Shown here piece by piece: positions 18,319 through 29,132 of a stretch of 64,000 bases of DNA; position 1 is the stretch's first letter; every line of letters starts with the position of its first letter. The position numbers and the translations under genes are program-made. This DNA comes from Pseudomonas purpurea (GTDB taxonomy: Bacteria; Pseudomonadota; Gammaproteobacteria; Pseudomonadales; Pseudomonadaceae): NCBI RefSeq assembly GCF_039908635.1, contig NZ_CP150918.1:3405001-3469000 (forward strand). The letters run 5' to 3'. The notes under the pieces were generated by a model that was not told the DNA's origin, searched no databases, and saw only the letters and a program-made list of their open reading frames with translations.

Positions 18319-18747
18319 TTGAGTACTGATGAAAAACTGACCGGGGACCTGTTCGAAGTCGACAAACGCTTGGGGCTCAAGCCTGTCGTGGACTTCAACA
18401 ACTATTTGCGCGTGGCCTTCGGCGATGGCAAATGCACCTGCAGCCGCTGTGTCAGTAGCAACGGTGACGAGACCGGCTATGAACACCAGCACACCTTCAA
18501 CATCGACGGGCGAGTGATCAACCGCCGCTTCGCCTCCACGGCGGGGAGCGATGTCATGCTGATGCTGAAAAAGGCCTGGCTGTCCTATACCAAAGAAGAT
18601 CTGGACGTTAACGCCAACCTGGCGCTGGCGACCGTCAAGGACTTTGTCGACCCCGAACTGCACAAACGCCTGCTACCACTGTTCCTGGCCAGTGGCCTGG
18701 TCAAGGACGTGGACGGGAATTTGCAGCTTCAGGCACAAGCTGCCTGA
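18319..18747 (+). CDS. unknown protein with CTCSRC motif
   Basis: A 142-aa soluble protein starting (TTG) MSTDEKLTGDLFEVDKR. A GAGGA lies 7 nt before the TTG, which decides the start. It has a cluster of three cysteines (KCTCSRCVSS, about residues 38-47) that could bind a metal. I do not recognise the family. It is preceded by the REP structure and followed by a 366-bp gap. Confidence 0.65.
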   Translation: MSTDEKLTGDLFEVDKRLGLKPVVDFNNYLRVAFGDGKCTCSRCVSSNGDETGYEHQHTFNIDGRVINRRFASTAGSDVMLMLKKAWLSYTKEDLDVNANLALATVKDFVDPELHKRLLPLFLASGLVKDVDGNLQLQAQAA

Positions 18748-19113
18748 TATACAGCCCCGTCCCCATCGCGGGCCAAGCGCCTCGCTTCAGGGCAACGTTA
18801 CAGGTGTTGCCCTGCGCCGCCTCACCCGCCGCGGGTGCTTGCTGGTCAGCATCTTCGATGCCGGCGTCAAAACCATAAGCGCTGGCAATCACCTCAACGT
18901 CTGTACCGATGCAATCACGTGCAGCGGTTTCAATCTCGCTTCTGACAGTGCTTGAGCCGTACATACGCAAGGAGCGACAAGCGGTTAAACTCCCGTCCTG
19001 CGGCTCAGCCCTGAAAGGCATTGCTCCCTTTGGAGGGCGCTCGCACCTACTCAACGAAGGCGCAGTACGCACGTAGTGTGCTGTCATACACCCCATGGAA
19101 TAGGCGGCTCCCA
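18748..19113. other. intergenic gap, no gene found
   Basis: A 366-bp stretch. A minus-strand frame contains a protein-like run (EIETAARDCIGTDVEVIASA) without a start signal, so a decayed gene is possible. Nothing else was recognised. Confidence 0.35.
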
Positions 19114-20367
19114 TTGAATCAGTCCCTCAAACCCGGCGAGAACACAACCCTCAGCATGCCCAAAGGGAAGGTAGTGGTTACCCATGCTGCCGGCGATAAC
19201 CTGGACGTTAACCTCACTGCATTTCTCGTCACCGAAACCGGCAAGGTAGTGGATGACAGCGGCATGGTTTTCTTCAACGCGCCGGAACATGCTTCAGGTG
19301 CCGCCACTTTCACCGCGCCCGTCACGCAAGGTGGCTCCGTTAGCCACAGCATCAGCTTCGATCTGTCTCGCCTCCCGGCCAGTATCACAAAGATCGCAAT
19401 TACCCTGACTCAAGACGGCAGCGCCGCAGGCTTCGCCGCAGTCCGGAATCTATGTGCCCAGGTCATGACCGGTGACCAGGTGCTGGAGCTGACACCTGAG
19501 CCCTTCTCTCAGGAAACGGGCATCATCGTGCTCGAGTTGTACGTTCGAAACGGGCAACTGAAAGCGCGGTCTGTCTGGCAGGGGTTCGCCTCGGGGCTTG
19601 CGGCCCTGTGCGGTCTGTACGGGATCGAGGTGGAGGACGAACCGCCATCGGCCCCGCCTGTTGCGCCGACGCCAGCTCCGAAACCGGTCAATATCGCCAA
19701 GTCCGTTATTACCCTGGACAAACCAGGCAGCAGCCACAAGGTGTCCCTGGAGAAGGGCCCGTCCGCTCCGAAGATGATCCGGGTCAGTGCAACCTGGATT
19801 GATAATGGCGATGGACAGGACAATGACGACCTCGACCTGCGGATCGGCATCCTTCGGCCTGATGGCCGGATGTCCATCATCCAGGCACCCGACAAACGTG
19901 GTGCATTTGATGCTGATCCCTTCGTCTTCCATACGGGCGACGTGGTCAGTGCCAGTACTTCCGCGCCGGGCATAGAAACAGTGGAGATCAACCCGGCCAT
20001 CTCCCAACGTATGGGTGGCAAAGTTGCGCTGGTCTGCAGTGTTTACTCAGCGGTTGGCAATGGCGCCGTCTCGGTGGCCTCCCTGAAACCGAAGATGCGA
20101 ATGGAATACGGTGATCAGGTAGTTGAGTGCGCTTTTGAATTCAAGAGCGGGTTCTTCAGCAGTGCGATCTACACCTACGTGATCGGCCTGATCGAAATCG
20201 ACCTGGATCACATTGAGTTGAGCCCGTCCGGCGCAACATCCAAGACGGGCAGCGAAGCGACGCCATGGCTTACTCGTAAGGGTGAAAAACTCCAACTCAC
20301 AATGGATGGCCCCCATGTGTTTAAAGGTCACCCCATCGATAACAGCGGCAAGAAGCAGTACGTCTGA
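19114..20367 (+). CDS. double TerD-domain protein
   Basis: A 417-aa protein. The N-terminal half (about 1-190) has the TerD pattern: LKPGENTTL near the start, DNLDVNLTAFLV and VFFNAPEH. A proline-rich linker (PPSAPPVAPTPAPKP, near residue 185) leads to a second, diverged TerD-like half with an acidic, calcium-type motif DNDDLDLRIG. TerD proteins are linked to tellurite resistance and stress/toxin systems. No ATG is in frame near the start; a TTG at 19114 is proposed. No other ter genes are in the window. Confidence 0.7.
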   Translation: MNQSLKPGENTTLSMPKGKVVVTHAAGDNLDVNLTAFLVTETGKVVDDSGMVFFNAPEHASGAATFTAPVTQGGSVSHSISFDLSRLPASITKIAITLTQDGSAAGFAAVRNLCAQVMTGDQVLELTPEPFSQETGIIVLELYVRNGQLKARSVWQGFASGLAALCGLYGIEVEDEPPSAPPVAPTPAPKPVNIAKSVITLDKPGSSHKVSLEKGPSAPKMIRVSATWIDNGDGQDNDDLDLRIGILRPDGRMSIIQAPDKRGAFDADPFVFHTGDVVSASTSAPGIETVEINPAISQRMGGKVALVCSVYSAVGNGAVSVASLKPKMRMEYGDQVVECAFEFKSGFFSSAIYTYVIGLIEIDLDHIELSPSGATSKTGSEATPWLTRKGEKLQLTMDGPHVFKGHPIDNSGKKQYV

Positions 20368-20403
20368 GTCGGTGTAGCTGACACGCGCCACTTGCAGGGT
20401 CGA

Positions 20404-20482
20404 CGCCACGTGCCTGAAGGACGTGGCGCAGACGCTGCGGTCGATGTCAGCCATTCGCAGCCATTTGCTATCGACCCAAACC
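20404..20482. repeat. palindromic sequences after the TerD gene
   Basis: CGCCACGT and ACGTGGCG form a perfect 8-bp stem (20404-20428). A second partial palindrome (GGTCGATGTC to TATCGACCC, 20439-20476) follows. Similar GTCGAT-type palindromes are common between Pseudomonas genes. No T tract, so probably not a simple terminator. Confidence 0.4.
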
Positions 20483-20526
20483 GGGCGATCAATGCCCGCT
20501 CAGAAAGCCAGAGCACCGGCCTGGTG

Positions 20527-21030
20527 TTACTTCACGACCTGATACTCGACAGGTATATCCGCAACCTTTGTATCGCCCCAGTCCTTGAGTATTTCTCGAT
20601 ACGCATGAGCTGTATCACCAGGCTTCTCAAAAAGGGTCAGGGTGGGTGTTTCATCGCATGTGGTGTGTTTGCGAGGACGCTGGAGCGTGCGGCACTTATT
20701 GCTGATCAGTGCTGCACTTAATACGTTGTCTTGTGGGCCTATGATGATGGCCGCCTTTTCCGTACACGAATGATAGCGACAACCTGCAAACAAGATTGTC
20801 TGGTCAGAAACTGTCGTTTTTTGTGGGGTATCAGGAACACTCAGAGCATCGAAAACCTGCTCCCCCGTGAGAGAGGAACTCCCGGTGTATTCACCGCGCA
20901 TGCCACCAAAATAAACCTCCACGGATTTTTTGTAGTGGGTGGGTGGTATCCAGGGGGCAGCCAGGCACGGGTTGGTCGCTGACAATAAACTGACCGCAAA
21001 AAATGCAGTTGCGGTGATTCGCACATTCAT
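20527..21030 (-). CDS. unknown secreted protein
   Basis: A 167-aa protein with a signal peptide (MNVRITATAFFAVSLLSA, cleaved near PCLA|APW). ATG 21030 was chosen because AAGGA lies 8 nt before it and it gives a clean signal peptide; the frame is open further upstream. The mature protein has four cysteines (CRYHSC, CRTLQ, TCDE) that could form disulfides. Family not recognised. It lies beside an Rhs scrap, so it could be an immunity protein acting in the periplasm; this is speculation. Confidence 0.65.
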   Translation of the reverse strand: MNVRITATAFFAVSLLSATNPCLAAPWIPPTHYKKSVEVYFGGMRGEYTGSSSLTGEQVFDALSVPDTPQKTTVSDQTILFAGCRYHSCTEKAAIIIGPQDNVLSAALISNKCRTLQRPRKHTTCDETPTLTLFEKPGDTAHAYREILKDWGDTKVADIPVEYQVVK

Positions 21031-21101
21031 CACTTGATCCTTCAAACGTACCATGACGCGATTTGGCAATTCTATCGCTCGCGCCGCGGCGGAGTCGCTT
21101 A

Positions 21102-21278
21102 CTTCCTCCTCCAAAGGGATGTACTGCCTGACGTTATCTCGGTAAGGAGGCCTGCACTGTCGTAGTGATAGAACCATTCATCTTCGCCGGGCCACCCGTT
21201 GGCAATGGCTCGACCGGACAGGACCGTCCCCATGGAAGAGTACGTATAAGCAAATACGGAAAAAGCATCGCGGGCGCT
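21102..21278 (-). pseudogene. Rhs/YD-repeat protein fragment
   Basis: In the minus strand a frame reads FAYTYSSMGTVLSGRA and then EDEWFYHYDSAGLLTEI, the Y-x-YD-x-x-G repeat of Rhs proteins. Only about 59 codons remain, ending at a stop, with no start. It is the scrap of an Rhs polymorphic toxin gene. Confidence 0.5.
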
Positions 21279-21383
21279 AACCTCCCTCAAAATCTGACAG
21301 ATACCGGTTACCTGCCGCTCCAATGGCGGATGAGACATACAAAGGCGCGTCAAATAGCATGAGTACGACTTGAGGTGATTAAC

Positions 21384-21658
21384 ATGAGCGAAATAAAAAT
21401 CGTATACCCCGACGGGTACGATGAGCTTGCAGCGTTTGAGTCTGAAAAAAAGGCTACCTGGAAGGTGTTGAAGTTCACTTCGAAGGCAAACACATTGCGC
21501 TGAACTTTTACGATGCTGCCAGGTTTGTTCAAGAGTTGGAGTACGAAGTGGACCATGACGAGTTTTGGTACCTTCCAAGAACAGTCATTGTGAAATCAGT
21601 TTCAAGGAAGAACATTGAGTCCGCCGCCACAAGCATCATTCAACGAATGACTGCCTGA
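21384..21658 (+). pseudogene. small unknown gene with a one-base frameshift
   Basis: ATG 21384 follows GAGGTG and opens MSEIKIVYPDGYDELAAF, but the frame soon stops. Adding one A to the A-run at 21445-21451 restores a smooth 91-aa protein continuing EGVEVHFEGKHIALNFYDAA and ending SIIQRMTA. The restored protein is acidic and soluble, of immunity-protein size. Either a true mutation or a homopolymer sequencing error. Confidence 0.6.
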
Positions 21659-21823
21659 GCTCTTGCATTCAGTCGACAGGTTTTATCGTGACAACGACGC
21701 TATCGGCTGGCTGCGGGAGGTTGCAGACAGAGCAATCCCGGCCTATGTTCCAAGCCTGACATTGCCTGCGTATGGTTTGCGATGGCTCACCGCAGGTACG
21801 GATTCCAGCAGAGAGGTTAAGAC

Positions 21824-23197
21824 ATGCCGAACGACCCCCGCCCTGCCGTGCTCGGACTGATCGGCAACACGCCACTGGTGCGCGTCAGCCGATTCGATAC
21901 CGGCCTGTGCACGCTGTTCCTCAAACTCGAATCGCAAAACCCCGGCGGTTCGATCAAGGATCGTATCGGCCCTGGCGATGATCGACGCCGCCGAGCGCGA
22001 TGGTCGCCTGAAACCCGGCGGCACCATCGTCGAAGCCACTGCCGGCAATACCGGACTCGGCTTGGCCCTGGTCGGCCGCGCCAAGGGATACCGGGTGGTG
22101 TTGGTGGTGCCTGACAAGATGTCCACCGAGAAGGTCCTGCACCTCAAGGCAATGGGCGCCGAGGTGCACATCACTCGCTCCGACGTCGGCAAGGGCCATC
22201 CTGAATATTACCAGGACGTGGCCGCACGGCTCGCGCAGGAGATTCCCGACGCCTTCTTCGCCGATCAGTTCAACAACCCGGCCAACCCGCTGGCCCACGA
22301 GTGCAGCACTGCGCCGGAGATCTGGGCGCAAACCGAGCATGATCTGGACGCCATCGTCGTCGGCGTGGGTTCCGCCGGCACGTTGACCGGGCTGACCCGT
22401 TTCTTTCGCCGTGTGCAGCCGAACCTGGCCATGGTGCTGGCCGATCCGGTCGGTTCAGTGATGGCCGAATACAGCCGCAGCGGTGCCCTTGTCACGCCTG
22501 GCTCCTGGGCGGTGGAGGGTATCGGCGAAGACTTCATTCCGTCTATTGCCGACCTTTCCAGCGTGCGCCGGGCCTACTCGATCAGCGATGAGGAAAGCTT
22601 TGATCATGCCCGCCAACTGCTGCGTGCCGAAGGCATTCTCGGCGGCTCTTCGACCGGCACATTGCTGGCGGCGGCCTTGCGTTACTGTCGGGAGCAAACC
22701 GAGCCGAAACGAGTGGTCAGCTTCGTCTGCGACACGGGCACCCGCTACCTGTCGAAGGTTTACAACGACCAATGGATGAACGATCAAGGCCTGCTGCAGC
22801 GCAAACGCTATGGCGATCTGCGCGACGTGATCGCACGGCGTTTCGAGGATGGCCGGGTGATCAGCGTCGGCCCCGACGACACGTTGCTTACCGCCTTCCA
22901 GCGCATGCGCCTGGCGGATGTGTCGCAACTGCCGGTGCTGGTGGCCGGCGAGCGGCTGGTCGGAGTGATCGACGAATCCGACATTCTGTTTGGCGTGCAT
23001 GAGGACACTTCGCGCTTCAGTACGACTGTAGCCAGCGCGATGACCGACAAGGTGGAAACCCTGCCGCCCGGCGCCAGCCTGGCTGAACTGGAAGCAAAAC
23101 TCGACCGTGGATTAGTGGCGATCATCGCCGATGCCTCGGGCTTCCACGGCCTGATTACCCGCGTCGACATGCTCAATCACTTACGGAGATCCCTTGC

Positions 23198-23201
<4 letters not shown>
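21824..23201 (+). pseudogene. cbs: cystathionine beta-synthase, frameshifted by one base
   Basis: The 5' part encodes the fold-type II PLP start (LIGNTPLVRV, SIKDRI with the PLP lysine). After 21968 one extra G (ATCGGCCCTG) breaks the frame; removing it gives RIALAMIDAAERDGRL and a full ~458-aa enzyme. The PLP phosphate loop GGSSTGT and two C-terminal CBS domains (about residues 340-455) follow. It should condense homocysteine and serine in reverse transsulfuration. It overlaps the downstream gamma-family gene by ATGA, which argues that the pair is normally functional and that the frameshift may be an error. Confidence 0.82.
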
Positions 23202-24376
<1,175 letters not shown>

Positions 24377-24540
24377 GCAATGATTCGATTCTGTGAATGG
24401 TCAGGGTTTCAACTCGCCTGACCCCAGACACGAACACCTTCGAAGAGCGGCGGATTGCTCCAGTTGACCGTTTCATTGCCCGGCACACCGCACCACCTCA
24501 TCATGTGAGCCCTCTGCTCCGCCAGAGAACGACGGTTCGC

Positions 24541-24570
24541 AAAGCCCTGGGACCTTCCCGGGGCTTTTTC
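24541..24570 (+). terminator. intrinsic terminator after the transsulfuration operon
   Basis: AGCCCTGGGA pairs with TCCCGGGGCT around a CCT loop, followed by TTTTTC. Confidence 0.75.
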
Positions 24571-24715
24571 GTTTGTGCGTCGCTTTTGCATTTCTGTGCG
24601 ACAGATCCCACTTCAGGGGCTCCCCTATCGCTCCCTCGCGGTGTTAGCTTGGAAACGTTTTGTTTCATCTATCCGACGCTTCTTACTCACTACCTGCAAA
24701 GGAATGCCCCCAGCA

Positions 24716-26456
24716 ATGGACTTCTCACTCAAGCACCTGGCCGCGACAACCCTGATGTTGGCCAGCCTTTCGTCGTTCACCACGCTAGCGCACGCCAACA
24801 TCACCCCACAACAGAGCGCGACCATCCTCAAGACGTTCAGTGACGCATCCGTCATGGACTTCAGGCAATTCCTGGGGAGCCTGGCCAAGAGCGACCTTGC
24901 GAAAACTGACGGCCTCGGCCCGGCAATCAGTGCCTTCCTGGGCAACAAGACCCTTACCCCTGAACAGCAGAACGACATCCATCGCCTGCTTGGCATTTAT
25001 GCACGGCTGAAATACGGCAACGCTGCCACCGAGACGCTGCGTGAACTGGTGGCGATCCCGACCTTCCGCGTGGACGGTGTCGCTCAGCACGATAACCCCG
25101 AGTTCATCAAGATCGCCGATAAGATCAAAAGCCTGGCCCAAGCCTTCAATCTGAACTTTCGCAACATTGATAACCGCGTCTATGAAATCTCTCTCGAAGG
25201 AGGTGGCGACGAAGTCGTGGGCATTCACGCTCATGCCGATGTGGTGCCCGTGACTCCCGAGAACTGGGTCCTGAAGGACGGTACCCGCCTCGATCCGTTC
25301 AAGGTCACGCTGGTCGGCGACCGCATGTATGGCAGGGGCACCGAAGATGACAAGAACGGCATCGTGGTGACGCTCTACGCCATGAAAATCATCAAGGACG
25401 AGAAGCTGCCGCTGGCCAGGAATTTCAAACTGCTGGTAGACACCACCGAGGAAACCACCGGCGACGCCATTCCCTATTACTTCGAACGCAACCCGACACC
25501 CAACTACAACCTGGCGCTGGATGGCGGCTACCCGGTGGTGATTGCCGAGAAAGGCTACGGCACCGTCATGGCGACCTTTGCCCCGCGTAACGCAGAGGGT
25601 AAAGGCGCCGAAATCATCTCGATGACGGGCGGCCTGGCAACCAACCAGATTCCGTCGACTTCGGTCGCCACCCTGGTGACTGACAAGCCCGCCGAATTGG
25701 CCACCAGCCTGCAGAAGGCCGGTACGGATTACGCCGAACGCAATGGCGGTAACTTCGACGTGACCGCCAAGGTTGCTGGCAAGGACGTCAAACTGACGGT
25801 CACTGGCGTTTCCGCCCACTCCTCCGAACCCGAGTCAGGCGTTAACCCGGTAGCAAGGATGCTCGACCTCATCAACAGCCTCGATGGAACCGTCGCGCTC
25901 AAGCACAACCACATCACCGACGCCGCCCGCTACGCCGCCGACAACTGGGGGCTGGACTACCTTGGGGGCAAGTTGGGGGTCGGCTTTTCCGATACCTTCA
26001 TGGGGCCGCTGACGACTTCCCTGACCTATGTCGGGATGGATGACAAAGCCTTCAAGCTCGCGGTCAATCTACGCGTGCCGGTCGGCAAGTCCCCGGAAGC
26101 GCTCAAGACCGAAATCGCCGACAAGCTTGGCGCCTGGAGCAAGAAGACCCACATCGCGCCGACCTTCGACTGCTCGATCGCCGAACCGATGTACCGCAAC
26201 CCTGAGGGCGAATGGGTCAAGGCCCCTGCTGGCCGTGGCCAGTGAAAACCTCGGCATGGAACACACGTTCGGCACCTCCGCCGGCGCCACCTCGGTCCAT
26301 GAATTACCCAATGGCGTGCAGTTCGGCCTGGCCAGGCCCGAGGTCAAGTACACCGGACACACCGACAACGAGTTCAAGACTGTCGAGCAATTCCTGCTGG
26401 ACCTGCAGATTGTGACCGAAATGCTGGGACGCATCGGGCAGTTGCCGAAGCTCTGA
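24716..26456 (+). pseudogene. secreted M20-family dipeptidase, frameshifted near the 3' end
   Basis: A signal peptide (MDFSLKHLAATTLMLASLSS, cleaved near AHA|NIT) leads to an M20 metallopeptidase: metal-ligand motif VVGIHAHADVVP, YGRGTEDDKNG, and TTEETTGDAIPYYFER. At 26223 a run of four C shifts the frame; taking one C out joins WVKA to LLAVASENLGMEHTFG and gives a ~579-aa product ending IGQLPKL. As read, the protein is cut short at residue 509 with a wrong tail. AAGGAA precedes ATG 24716, which was preferred over in-frame GTG/ATG codons upstream. Dipeptide or acyl-amino-acid substrates are likely. Confidence 0.8.
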
Positions 26457-26467
26457 TCCACCCTTTC

Positions 26468-26490
26468 GGACCCGCTATTCTAGCGGGTCC
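26468..26490 (+). terminator. hairpin after M20 peptidase gene
   Basis: A perfect 10-bp stem (GGACCCGCTA/TAGCGGGTCC) with a TTC loop, 11 bp after the stop, weakly T-rich afterward. Confidence 0.6.
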
Positions 26491-26694
26491 GGCTCTTTGG
26501 TCGTCAACCTCAACGACAGAGAGCCTGTCCAACGCTGGCAAAACATCATTGGTGAACTCTAAAAAACATACAAACCAAATAAGTACCCGCAACAGAGTCC
26601 AAACAATAACTTATGCGGCAGCGCAAGGTTACATCTAAAAACCTTACATGACACTTCACTAAAACTCACATGACGTGCGAACTCCATGAGCACT
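26491..26694. other. A+T-rich spacer at left border of the biosynthetic island
   Basis: About 200 bp without any gene I can support. Composition changes abruptly here from G+C-rich core sequence to A+T-rich island sequence. Confidence 0.5.
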
Positions 26695-27426
26695 TTAAAC
26701 GTCAAAAACCTTTCGGCAGATCCATGAGTACTGATAGGTTTTCTCTTCCGCTCTGTGGGTTCGACGCCTGTAACTCCCCCAGTCCTGACCAGAGCAATAA
26801 GTGCATATTCCTGCTGTTTGAATTTGCGTACGATCCAAACCGGAGGCTTCTAGTAAGTAAAGACAATAAAGCGTGAGATCAAACCAGGCCTCGTCATGAC
26901 TGGCTGGAGCTCGACGCAAGTTTCCAGCCAATTCCGACCGTTCGCGTGCACTTGACCAAGGTGCCTGTCTGCCACGCCATAAATGCCCATGTACCTGCTC
27001 TATTTGATCAACAAGGGCCCTGCCTACTTCATAGCAGCATGATTGTATGGCGGGGCCAATCGCAATCTGCAAGTTGTCTAAAGACACACCAGCGAGACGG
27101 AAAGCACTGAAGGAATTTTCGATCACCCCTGCCGCCAAGCCCTGCCAACCACCATGTATGGCGGCAACGAACGCATCCGTTTTAGAGCCTATGAGAATAG
27201 GCAAGCAATCTGCGGTCACGATGCCAATAGGCCGCGCTGTGCGAGTGAACATCGCATCCCCGGCAATAACTCCTGTCGCCTGCTCATCATCTACCTCAAT
27301 GACAGTGGCACCATGTTTCTGAGCACAATGAAAAAGGCCCGCAGGTTGACGAGTGTCCCTCACTCCGCCGAATGAATGAGCGACCGGTAGAGCGTTCAGG
27401 TTATCGGCGAAAAAGGCCATTCGCAC
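26695..27426 (-). CDS. PgeF/YfiH-like laccase-domain protein
   Basis: A 243-aa protein of the Cu-oxidase_4 (YfiH/PgeF) family. The family's conserved ligand residues are visible in TADCLPIL, AAIHGGWQGLAAG, GPAIQSCCYEVG and ICTYC, with GSYRRR near the end. E. coli PgeF removes misincorporated L-Ser from UDP-MurNAc peptides, and other members have purine nucleoside or phenol-oxidising activity. The chromosomal housekeeping copy is normally next to rluD/clpB, which are not here. This copy is divergent from the NRPS operon, so it is probably a cluster-specific tailoring or self-protection hydrolase. Confidence 0.8.
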   Translation of the reverse strand: MRMAFFADNLNALPVAHSFGGVRDTRQPAGLFHCAQKHGATVIEVDDEQATGVIAGDAMFTRTARPIGIVTADCLPILIGSKTDAFVAAIHGGWQGLAAGVIENSFSAFRLAGVSLDNLQIAIGPAIQSCCYEVGRALVDQIEQVHGHLWRGRQAPWSSARERSELAGNLRRAPASHDEAWFDLTLYCLYLLEASGLDRTQIQTAGICTYCSGQDWGSYRRRTHRAEEKTYQYSWICRKVFDV

Positions 27427-27540
27427 CTCACGTTTTAGAATCTTACAGATAGGTTATAGCGGCACGACAACACGGAATCAACAGTGAATGTACTGTAGAC
27501 AGCCGCCATCAAGTGCAAAAAATAATGCGGGTAAACATTC

Positions 27541-27558
27541 ATCGTCCATTGTGACGAT
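27541..27558. promoter_or_regulatory. inverted repeat in the divergent promoter region of the cluster
   Basis: ATCGTC and GACGAT form a perfect 6-bp inverted repeat separated by 6 bp, centred between the pgeF-like gene and the NRPS operon. Candidate operator; no regulator gene lies in the cluster. Confidence 0.35.
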
Positions 27559-27684
27559 CCCTGCATAAGCCATGCCAGACTCAACTACCAAATCTTGTAG
27601 GTGCAGCCTGGCTGATCAGCATCTATAAAAACTCCCCTACAAAAAGCGCGCCCTGAAAATCCTGGAGACATTGACAGAGGTCCT

Positions 27685-28389
27685 ATGGCACAACAAATAG
27701 AAAACTTCAAACTACGTTGTGGGAATGTAGATTTGCGTGGCCAGCGCTGGGGGTGCAAAAACCCAAAAAAAACAGTCTTGATTATGCACGGCGCCGGCAC
27801 ATCAAGTAGCAAAGGTTTTTACAATCTTCAAACCTATTTGCGCAGCCATAATTATGATTCGATTACATTTGATTTTCTTGGGCATGGCGATACGGGGGGG
27901 AAACTGCAAAATTCCAGCCTGGAGAGAAGAACAGAACAAGCATTAGCCGTCGTCCATAAGTTTAACCTGCATACAGATCTCAACATCATCGGTTTCAGCA
28001 TGGGAGCGCACAACGCGCTGCATATTGCCGCCCAGGCTTCAGCGACCCGATTGGGACTGGCGATACCCGCGGTTTACTCAGAAAAGGCCGAAAAAGTAAA
28101 ATTCGGCCCATCCTTTACTTCGTGTATTCGCCGCCACCGAAGTTGGGAAGACAGTACATGTTTTTCCATTATTGAGAATTTCAAAGGCAAACTGCTCATT
28201 ATTTCCGCCGAAAAAGACACCGTCATTCCTGCTGAAATCCCCTGCAAACTTATTGAACGAGCAAGAAACTGTCTTAATGCTGAACACCATTGCATCCGTC
28301 ATGCAGGTCACGATTTGGGCACTCATTTCAGCAAACACCCGCAGAGCAGACACCTGACATTAAATAGCATTCTAAGATGGCTGGCGTAA
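27685..28389 (+). CDS. alpha/beta hydrolase of the NRPS cluster
   Basis: A 234-aa cytoplasmic alpha/beta hydrolase. Oxyanion motif MHGAGTSSS, nucleophile elbow GFSMGAH, acid in SAEKDTVIP and histidine in HAGHDLG complete a catalytic triad. It is the first gene of the plus-strand operon (AGAGG before ATG). Because the assembly line has no thioesterase domain, this enzyme is a candidate for product release or for proofreading as a type II thioesterase; a tailoring esterase is the alternative. Confidence 0.75.
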   Translation: MAQQIENFKLRCGNVDLRGQRWGCKNPKKTVLIMHGAGTSSSKGFYNLQTYLRSHNYDSITFDFLGHGDTGGKLQNSSLERRTEQALAVVHKFNLHTDLNIIGFSMGAHNALHIAAQASATRLGLAIPAVYSEKAEKVKFGPSFTSCIRRHRSWEDSTCFSIIENFKGKLLIISAEKDTVIPAEIPCKLIERARNCLNAEHHCIRHAGHDLGTHFSKHPQSRHLTLNSILRWLA

Positions 28390-28409
28390 ATTTATTATAA
28401 GGCTCGGCA

Positions 28410-29129
28410 ATGAAAAATACATTTGATGACCTCTATCTATACTTCTCGGAAAGCTATCTGACGCATGAAAGAACCAAAAAAGAATGCGATCTGATTGAGC
28501 AGCTTTGCCGACTCAAGAAGGGTGATCATATACTTGATATTGGTTGCGGTCATGGCCGGATAGCCAATGAACTAGCGCGCCGAGGCTACCGCGTGACCGG
28601 CATTGACTGGAGTCAGAGCGCATTGGATTTAGCTGCAAAAAATGCGTGCGCCGAAGACCTTGATGTCTGCTATGAAAACAAGAACTTTCTGGAGACGGTC
28701 TGGACGGATGAGTTTGACTGTGCACTGAGTTGGTATACCTCCTTTGGCTATACGGACGACGAGGCCTGCAACTCGCAATTAAGAGAAATTCACGCCTCGT
28801 TAAAAAAAGGCGGGCGTTTCTTGATTGACCACATCAATCGAGAACGCTGCCTGAAATATCTTCCAGCTTCAAGTGTTCAAGAGAAAGACGAGAACTTCAT
28901 GATCGACCACTTCAACTATGATGCTGAAAATGGTCGGCTTCAGATCCGGCGCCGTTTCGTCAAGGATGGAACAATAACAGAAGCCCCTTATAGCATCCGT
29001 TTATTACCCTTCACGGAGATCAAGGGCTGGATGAGGCATGCAGGATTCCAAAATATCGAAGGGTATAACATCCAGGGGCAGCCCTACAGAATTGATGGCG
29101 AAAGAATGATTCTGACTGGAGTTAAATAA
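28410..29129 (+). CDS. SAM-dependent methyltransferase of the NRPS cluster
   Basis: A 239-aa class I methyltransferase. Motif I (ILDIGCGHGRIANELA, about residues 40-55), the acidic residue of motif II (VTGIDWSQSALD) and motif IV region (FDCALSWYTSFGY) are intact. AAGG lies before the ATG. It follows the hydrolase by 20 bp and precedes the transferase by 3 bp. It probably methylates a biosynthetic intermediate; O- or N-target unknown. Confidence 0.8.
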   Translation: MKNTFDDLYLYFSESYLTHERTKKECDLIEQLCRLKKGDHILDIGCGHGRIANELARRGYRVTGIDWSQSALDLAAKNACAEDLDVCYENKNFLETVWTDEFDCALSWYTSFGYTDDEACNSQLREIHASLKKGGRFLIDHINRERCLKYLPASSVQEKDENFMIDHFNYDAENGRLQIRRRFVKDGTITEAPYSIRLLPFTEIKGWMRHAGFQNIEGYNIQGQPYRIDGERMILTGVK

Positions 29130-29132
29130 CTC

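Noticed and set aside
26028..26245. M20 peptidase as two separate overlapping genes
   Set aside because: Both frames match one family end to end; a one-base shift at 26223 joins them, so they are one gene.
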